Shown one piece after another: positions 23,254 to 32,200 of a stretch of DNA of 64,000 bases; the stretch's first letter is position 1, and the number at the start of each line of letters is the position of its first letter. The notes below the pieces were generated by a model, which saw nothing but the letters and a program-made list of their open reading frames with translations, had not been told where the DNA came from and did no database searches. Location of the stretch: contig DATLUO010000221.1 in the NCBI GenBank assembly GCA_035533075.1, positions 1 to 64,000 of the forward strand, written 5' to 3'. This stretch comes from Pirellulales bacterium. GTDB lineage: Bacteria > Planctomycetota > Planctomycetia > Pirellulales > JAICIG01. Position numbers and translations under genes: made by a program.

Positions 23254-26200
23254 ATGTTCGCCCACTGGACCGCCAAGCAGGCACGCGCTCAAAACCACCG
23301 CCGATCGAAGTCTCGCCGCCGCAAGGGCCAGCGGCACGCCGGACGCAAATCGCTGTTTCAGCTCTTGGAACAGCGCTCCCTGCTCTCTGCGGTGTTGTGG
23401 GTGGGCGGCAGCGGCAACTGGGACGACGGCACCCACTGGAGCGGCGGCCAAGTGCCCGGCAGCGGCGACAACGTGACGATCGACACCGGCGCCACGGCGG
23501 CCACCATCACCATCAAGTCGGGCGACGACATCCAGGTGGGCAGTCTCAACACCACCGCCAACGACACGCTGGCCATCACGGGCGGCTCGTTGGTGACCGC
23601 GGGAACGTCCACCCTCAGCGGGCCGCTCGACATGACCGGCGGCTCGCTCGAGGCCGACGCGAATCTGACGGCCAACGGCAGCACCACGGTTTCGCAGGCC
23701 AACCTGGACGCGGAGAATGGCGCGACCCTCAGCCTGCCCAAGCTGACGAGCACGATCACCAACGGCTCATTCACGGCCAACGGCACGGGCAGCGTGCTCG
23801 ACGTCTCGGCGCTGACCAAGGTCACGCAGCAGGCCGGCTGGAACGTCAACGCCACCGCTGGTGGCGAGGTCAAGCTCTCCGGCCTGACCAGCCTGACCAG
23901 CACCCAGGGCATCAACATCAACGATAGCGGCAACAGCACGCTCCTGGACGGCAAGCTGACCAGCCTCAACGGCGTCGGCGTCACGCTGGACGGCACCGAC
24001 CCGCACGTGGCCGACGCTTGGACCAAGTTCACCAGCGGCACGCTGACGGTATACGGAAACTCCGTAGGTACCGGCTACAGCCTGTCGGCCCTGACCGACG
24101 TCGATCAGTCGAACCTGGACGCCGAAAGCGGCGGCCAACTGGCGCTACCGAAAGTGACAAGCTATGTCTCCAACCAAACCTTCTTCCAGGCGAGCGGCAC
24201 GAACCCGGGCACGTCCGCGCCGAGCCTGCTCGACGTGTCGGCCCTGACGGGCCTGACGCAGCAGAGCTACTGGGACGTCCATGCGTACTTCGGGGGCGAG
24301 GTCAGGCTGACGGGCCTGACCAGTCTGACCAAGACGCAAGGCATCTTCTTCACCGACACCTACGGCAGCACGCTTGACTTGAGCGGCCTGACCAGCCTAG
24401 CGGGCACGGCTGGCGGCGACATCACCGAATCTGGCGGCAGCACGCTCGTGGATCCGAAGCTGACCACCCTCAACGGCGTCAATGTCCAGCTCGACGGCAC
24501 CGACGCGCAAGTGGCCGACTCTTGGACCACGCTGACTAACGGAAGCCTGGAGGTCGATACGGGTTCCTACAGCCTGCCCGCCCTGACCGACGTCGATCAG
24601 TCCAGTCTGGACGCCGAAAGCGGCGGCCAGCTCGCGCTGCCGAATCTGACGGGTTACGTGTCCAACGAAAATAACTTCCAGGCCAAGGGCACGAACACGG
24701 CTACGCTCCAGCCCAGCCTGCTCGACGTGTCGGCCCTGACCACGCTGACGGCGCAGCAGGGCAGTTGGGCCATCAACGCGCTCAACGGCGGCGAGGTCAA
24801 ACTGTCGGGCATGGCCAGCCTGATGAACGGCCCCAACCAGGGCATCAGCCTCACCGACACCGGCGGCAGCACGCTCGTGGATCCGAAGCTGACCACCCTC
24901 AGCGGCGTCAGCGTCACGCTGGACGGCACCGACGCGCACGTGGCCGACGCTTGGACCAAGCTCACCAGCGGCAGTCTGGAGGTCGATGGAAATCCATCGA
25001 ATTTCGGCTACAGCCTGTCCAGCCTGACCGACGTCGATCAGTCCAGTCTGTTCGCCGAGAGCGGCGGCCAGCTCGCACTGCCGAAGCTGACAAGTTACGT
25101 GTCCAACGGCTTCCTTCAAAACGGCACGTTCGAGGCCAATGGCATGAACACGGCTACGCTCCAGCCCAGCGTACTCGACGTGTCGGCCCTGACCACGCTG
25201 ACGGCGCAGCCGGGCAGTTGGACCATCAACGCGCTCAACGGCGGCGAGGTCGAGCTGTCGGGCCTGACCAGCCTGTCGACCAGCACCCAGGACATCAACA
25301 TAACCGACACCGGCGGCAGCACCGTCCTGGACGGCAAGCTCACCAGCCTCGACGGCGTCAATGTGACCACCGATGGCAGCGACACGCAGCTCGTCAACTC
25401 CTGGACCACGTTCACTAGCACCAGCGGTCACCCGGATCGCCTGACGGTCACGGGCGGTTCGCTCACCTTTCCGAAGCTGACCGACCTCGCCTCGTCGAGC
25501 CCCCTCGGCGGCACCGCGCTCGACTTTCCGGTGCTCGCGAAAGGCAGCCTGATCTTGGGCGACGGCACGAGCGCGACCATTCAAGGCACCCTCGTCGCTT
25601 TGCCGGCCTCGGGCGCCACCGGCGCCACCGTCAACGCGCCGGCCTCGCAGGGACTCAGCATCACGCTCGACAGCAGCGGCACCTTCAACGGCGGCACGAC
25701 CGTCAATGTCGGCGCGGGAACCACGCTCGCGCTGGCGGGCGGAACGTACCTCGGCGGCGTCAACTTCAACTTCGGCGCCGCGGCGACCGCCGATCTCACC
25801 GGCGGGCAAACGACCACCTATGGCGGCACGCTCGCTGCCACCGGCGCCGGCACGGTCGTCATCAGCGGCGGCATATTCTATCCCGCAACGGGTGGCGGCG
25901 CAACCCTGAATTTTCCCGGCGGCATGTTCCAGTGGACCGGCGGCGGGATGGAGCTTTCCGTCGGCGATGTGACCAACCGCGGCACGATCAACCTCTCCGG
26001 CTCGAATGACACGCAAATCTTCGCCGACGGTACGCTCGACAACTACGGCAGCATCATCCAGACTGGCAGCGGCGACTTCAATCTGCACAGCGACAGCATC
26101 ACGCCCACCACGCTCAAGATCGAACCAAGCGGGCAGTACCAGATGGAGTCGGATGCCGGCATCAACAACTTCTACGGCACCAACCTGATCGACAACGCCG

Positions 26201-29200
26201 GCACCATCGCCAAGAAGGCGGGAACCGGCACGTCGACGATCGGGGTGAATGGCCAAATCATCAACACCGGCACCATCGAGGCCGATTCGGGCACGCTCGA
26301 TCTCGAACCTAGCTCGTTCGCCCAGATCGACGCCAACGGCAACCTGACCGGCGGCACCTGGAAGGCCCTCAACGGCGCCGCGCTCAACTTTCCCAGCGGC
26401 ACCAGCATCACGACCAATGCGGCCACCATCGCCCTCGACGGCAGCGGCGCGGCCGTGACCGCAGTCTACCCCGGCGGGACGGGCTACTCCGCGCTGTCCG
26501 CCCTGGCCTCCAACAGCGGCACGCTGGCGCTCACCAACGGCGCCAGCCTGAACACGGCGGGCGATTTCGCCAACAGCGGCAGCCTGACACTCGGCGGCGC
26601 GCTGGCCGTCGGCGGAAACTTCACACAGACCTCCGCCGGCACGCTCGACGTGCAGATCGGCGGCAGCCCAACGAGCGGCAACTTCGGACAGGTCGCCGTC
26701 ACCGGTTCGGCCACGTTGGCCGGCAATTTCAACGTCTCCCTGGTCAACAGCTTCACGCCCGTCGCCGGCCAGGATTACCCGGTGCTGAAGTACACCAGCG
26801 CCACCGGCTCGTTCGCCACCGTGACCGGCCTGCCTTCGCGCATGACCGTCAACCAGACCGCGACGGAGCTTGACGTCGACATGCCCTCGGCCGGCGCCGA
26901 TCCGGGCCTGACCAGCGTCACCGCGCCGACGACGGCCTCCGACGGCCAGTCGATCACCGTCGACTGGCAGGTGAAAGACGAAAACGGCGCGGCCGCCAAC
27001 GGAAATTGGCTCGACAGCGTGTATCTCTCCACCATGCCGACCATCACCGCCGGCTCCATCATGTTGGGAAGGGTCGAGCACACGGGCGGCCTGGCCGCAA
27101 ACGGGTCCTACGACGGCAGCCTCAACGCCGCCGTGCCCGCCCTCGCGCCGGGCAACTATTACGTGCTCGTCGAGGCCGACAGCCATGACCAGGTGCCCGA
27201 CCCCGACCGGAGCAACAACACGTTGGCCGCCACGACGGGCCAGCTCGCCGTCAGCGTGCCGGCACTGACGCTCGGCAAGTCCACCAGCGGTTCTTTCACC
27301 GCCGCCGACCAAGACCAGTATTATCAGGTGACCGCGCCGGCAGGCGGCGCGCTGGTCGTCACGCTGACGAGTGCGGCCAGCTCGGGCGCCACCGCGGTCT
27401 ACGTCAGCCAGGGCATCGAGCCGACGCCCTATGGCTATCAACTCGCCGCCGTCGCCGACCAGCCGAACCAGACGCTTAACGTCCCGAACGCGGTGGGAGG
27501 CACGTACTATATTCTGGTCCACAGCGTCTCCGGCAATGCCGCCACAGCCGGCTACACCCTCACGGCCAGCCAGACCGCCGCGCTGAGCATCTCGTCCATC
27601 TCCTCGTATGCCGGCGGCGTCTTCGGCAGCGTGACCATCGAGATCGACGGCGCGAACTTCACGCCCAGCACCACGGCCAGTCTGACCCTGATTCCGTCGC
27701 CGGTCTCTCTCGGGCCGGCCACCATTCAGGCCTCGGCCGTCGACTTCGTAAGCCCCAGTCAACTCTTCGCCACGTTCTTGCTCGGAGACACCGGCAGCTA
27801 TACACTCAGCGTCCAGCAAGGCGCTCAGTCGGCGAAGGCCCCCACCCCGTTCCAGGCCGTCGTTCCGACCACCTTCGCGCTCGGTGCCACACTCGTCACG
27901 CCGCAGTTCGTTCGCTCCGGCCGCACCGGCAGCATCGTGATCACTTACACGAACGACTCTGCCAACGACCTGATGGCCACGTTGCTGGACATCTCGTCGA
28001 CCAACCCCAAGGTGCTGTTCAGCACGCCCGACGATCCGAACAACTTCGTGACCCAGGCCCAGGTGTTGGCCGTCGCGCCCAACGGGCCGGCGGGCATTTT
28101 GCGGCCCGGCCAGAGCGGCCAGCTTACGCTGCAACTGTTGTCCGACGACACGATCGATGGCGACGAGATGCCCGTGACGGTCAGCGAGGTCGCGCCCGCT
28201 CCGCCGCCGCACGTCTTCGGGGGGGCGACGATCAGCGAGGCGTCGACGGCCGCCCAGATCGATGAGAGCCAGACGATCGACTGGGCATCACAAGAGTCCG
28301 CGCTGCGGCCCGCCAGCATTCCGGCCGCGGCCTGGAGCGTGATCTACGGCAACCTGACCTCCGCGCTGGGCACGACTGTGGAATCGTACAACGCCGCACT
28401 GGCCCAAGCGGCGACCTACCTGGGCAACCTCGGCGACACGACCGCGCAGGTCAGCGACGTCAGCCGCCTCTGGTCGTTCCTCGTGGCGCAGGCCAACGCC
28501 TCCTTCCCGACGCCAACACTCGCGTCGGCCGTCGACGCCTCTTTGCCGACGCCCGGCGGCCTTTCGCTCGCCATCGGCCGCACTTTCAATTCGTCAATCG
28601 GCGGCCGCTCCACGCCCGGCATCTTCGGCCTGGGCTGGAGCACCTCCTGGCAGTCTTCGCTGAGCGTCGACGCCGCCGGCAACGTCACGATCGACTCCGG
28701 CGGCGCGGTCAGCTTTTTCGTCGCCCAGCCCAATGGCGACTATCTCGACACCGCCGGCGAATCTGGCACGCTCACCAGCTCCGGCGGCGTCTTTACGTTT
28801 ACCTCGATTTCCGGCACGCAGGACGTCTTCCTGGCCAGCGGCCTGTTGAACTACGTGCAAGACACCAACGGCAACCGCATCACGCTCGGTTACAACTCCG
28901 GCAAGCAACTCGTGACGCTCACCTATTCCAACCCCGCCGACGCCAGCGAGCCGAACGAGACGCTTACGCTCTCGTATAACTCGCAGGGCCTCGTGTCGCA
29001 GGTCGCCGACGGCACGGGCGCAAAGTGGTCGTATGTCTATGACACGTCGGCCCATCTTCTCTCCGTCACCGCGCCGGGCAACCTGACGACCTCTTACGCG
29101 TACGACACCGGCACGAACGCCGAAACGGCCAACGCCCTGCTTTCCATCACCAACCCCGACGGCTCGCAAGACAACTTCACCTACGACCCCGCAACGGGCC

Positions 29201-32200
29201 GGCTCACCGGCACGAGCGCGAACGGGGGCGCCGACGCGATCGCCTATGCCTTCCTGGGCCAGGGCGAAGTCTCGGCCACGGACAGCGCCGGCAACCAGAG
29301 CATCGTCTGGTTCGACGACCAGGGCGCGGCCGCCCGCGTGCAAGGCCCCAACGGCGGCGTCTCCAACTCGCTTTTCGACGACAATGGCAATCTTGTCCGT
29401 TACACCAATGCCGCCGCAGCGAGCTACCAATACGCCTATAGCCAAAACGGCGATTTGACCCAGATCACCGATCCGCTCGGACAGACCCAGACGCGCACCT
29501 ATGGGCCGCTCGGCACGCTGACCTCCTATTCCGACGCGTCCGGCAGCACGACCCAGATTTCGTCGGACTCAACGACCGGCAATGTCATGAGCATCACCTA
29601 TGCCGACGGCACATCCCGGCAGTTCAGCTACGATCCGCTGGGCGACCTCAAGGAAACGGTTCTGCAAAACGGCGACGCCATCGGCTATGAACACAATAAC
29701 CAGGGTCTGGTGAGCCAAATCACCTTCGCCGACAAGACGTACCAGGTGTTCGTTTACGACGCGCGTGGCAATCTGACCAAGGCCGAAACCTATGACGCGA
29801 CCGGGACGCTCACGGGCACGACCACGCTCGTCTACGATACGAACAATCCCGACGAGCTCGTATCGATCAGCTACCCCAACGGCCTCTCGCTCTCGTTCAC
29901 CTACAATCCCACGACGGGCCAGCGGATCCAAAGCAAGGACAACAACGGGTTCATCGTCAACTACCAATACGACGCTCAGGGCCGCCTCTCAAAACTGACC
30001 GACGGGACCGGAAAGCTGATCGTGCAATACACGTATAACGACCTGGGCCAACTCTCGGCGAAGAAAAACGGCAACGTCACCTCGACGGTCTACGGATACG
30101 ATCCGGCGGGCAATCTGACCAGCATCGTCAACTATGCGCCCGACGGCAAGACGGTCAATTCCTCGTTCACCTACAGCTACAACCTGCTGGGCGAAGTCAC
30201 CAAAATGGTCAGTGCGGCCGGCACGACCACCTACGGCTACGACGCCACCGGGCAATTGACCCAGGTGGGCCTGCCGGACGGCACGAGCATCTCCTACGCG
30301 TTTAATGCCGCCGGCGACCGCACGCAGGTCACTACCAACGGCACGGCCACTAACTACAAGAGCAACGCCGCCAACGAGATCACGCAGGTCGGCTCGGCCA
30401 CGTATTTCTACGACAAAAACGGCAACCTCCATACCGTCTCCGACAGTAGCGGCACGACCACCTACAACTACAACGACCTGAACCAGCTCGTTTCGATCGC
30501 GGCGCCCGACGGCACGGTCACCAATTTCCAATACAGCCCGCTGGGCTTCATGATGGGCAGCTCGACCACGCCGGCCGGAGGCAGTGCCAGCCAGACCAAC
30601 TACCTGGTCGATCCGACCGGCCTGGGCAACGTGGTCGGGGCCTATACCGGCTCAGGCTCAGTGATCGCCGACTACACTTACGGCCTGGGACTGGTCAGTC
30701 AGACCGGACTCAGCGGCACGGGCTACTACGACTTCGATCTCACCGGCAATACCGTGGGCATCACGGGGGCCAGCGGCTCGTACGTCAACCAATACAGCTA
30801 CCGGCCGTTCGGCGAGACGACCACGGTTGGCACCCCGCAACTGCCCAATGCGTTCACCTTCGCCGGGCAGAGCGGCGTGATGCAGATCGGCGATAACCTC
30901 TTCGACATGCGGGCCCGCGACTACACCCCGGCGACCGGGCAGTTCCTTTCCAACGACCCGACCGGCCTGGCGGGAGGCGACACCAATCTCAGGCGCTACG
31001 TTGCAAATGATCCCGTCGACGGCAACGATCCCAGCGGTCTGGTTCCGGTCCGTTTTGCGGCGCCCTCGTTGGCGGACGCGCTCGCCGGGGCGTCGGCCGC
31101 TGAGATGGCCGGGGCGTACTCTGCGGCAGTTTACCAGGCGGCTTACGCCAGCGCGATAGCCCAAGGCGGCTGGTGGGCGGCAAACGCCCAAAGCTACGCG
31201 ACCGCGCAGGCGCAAGATGCCTTGCTTTTCGCCCAAGGCCCGACGGCAAATGCAAGCTATATCCGGCAGTTTATCCTGGCCCACAGCCAGCCGGCGGCCT
31301 CCGCCGGTGGGGCGGGTCTCGAGGTTCCCATTTCGCGCGACACCAAGGTAGCCTTTGCAAGCCCGGTCGGCGTCGCCGGGGCGGGCCTGGTGGTTCCCAT
31401 TTTGCCCGGCACCAAGGTAGCGTTTGCAATCCCGGTCGTCGTCATCTCCACCGACCCCAACGCCCTCATCGGCCCTGGCGGCTTCGGCCCACAGAACTTC
31501 ATCCAGCCCAACGGCACCTGGTCCTACACGGTCGATTTCGAAAACGACGGCAGCGTCGCCGCACAGGACGTCACGGTCAGCGAGCAGCTCGACGCGAACC
31601 TCGATTGGTCGACGTTCCAACTCGGCTCGGTCGGCTTCGGCGCGGTCAACGTCAACGTGCCCGCGGGCCTCACGCAATATCAGACCACCGTCGCTTACCA
31701 GAATGTCGACGGCTCGTCGCTGAACGTGCAAGTCGCGCTCGACTTCAACGTGCAAACCGGCAAGTTGACCGCCACCTTCACCTCGCTCGACCCGCTCACC
31801 GGCCAGCCGCCGACAGGCGTTACCGACGGCTTCCTGCCGCCCGACGACAAGAACCACATCGGCGAAGGTTATGTCCAATACAGCGTCCGGCCGAAAGCCA
31901 ACCTGGCCACCGGCGCCGTCGTCAACGAAGCGGCGACGGTCGTCTTCGACACCAACGCGCCGATCAACACCAACACCGCCAGCAACACCATCGACGCCGA
32001 CCCGCCCACCAGCAGCGTGGCCGCACTGCCCGGTACGGAGACCGCGACGAGCTTCACGGTGAGCTGGTCCGGCACAGACGACAGTGGCGGGTCGGGCATC
32101 GCCAGCTACAATGTGTTCGTCAGCGACAACGGTGGACCCTTCACGGCCTTCCAAACGGACACCACGAAAACCTCGGCCACTTTCACCGGCGTCAATGGCC

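Noticed and set aside
24397-28212. A 1271-codon open frame on the minus strand opposite the surface-protein gene
   Set aside because: Composition (Arg, Gly, Ala, Val, Asp, His) is the antisense of a Gly/Thr/Ser/Ala-rich repeat protein in high-GC DNA; no family motif.
28540-31050. RHS region as a contact-dependent toxin with immunity gene
   Set aside because: No toxin domain follows the core and no small immunity gene lies downstream; the chain continues into structural domains.
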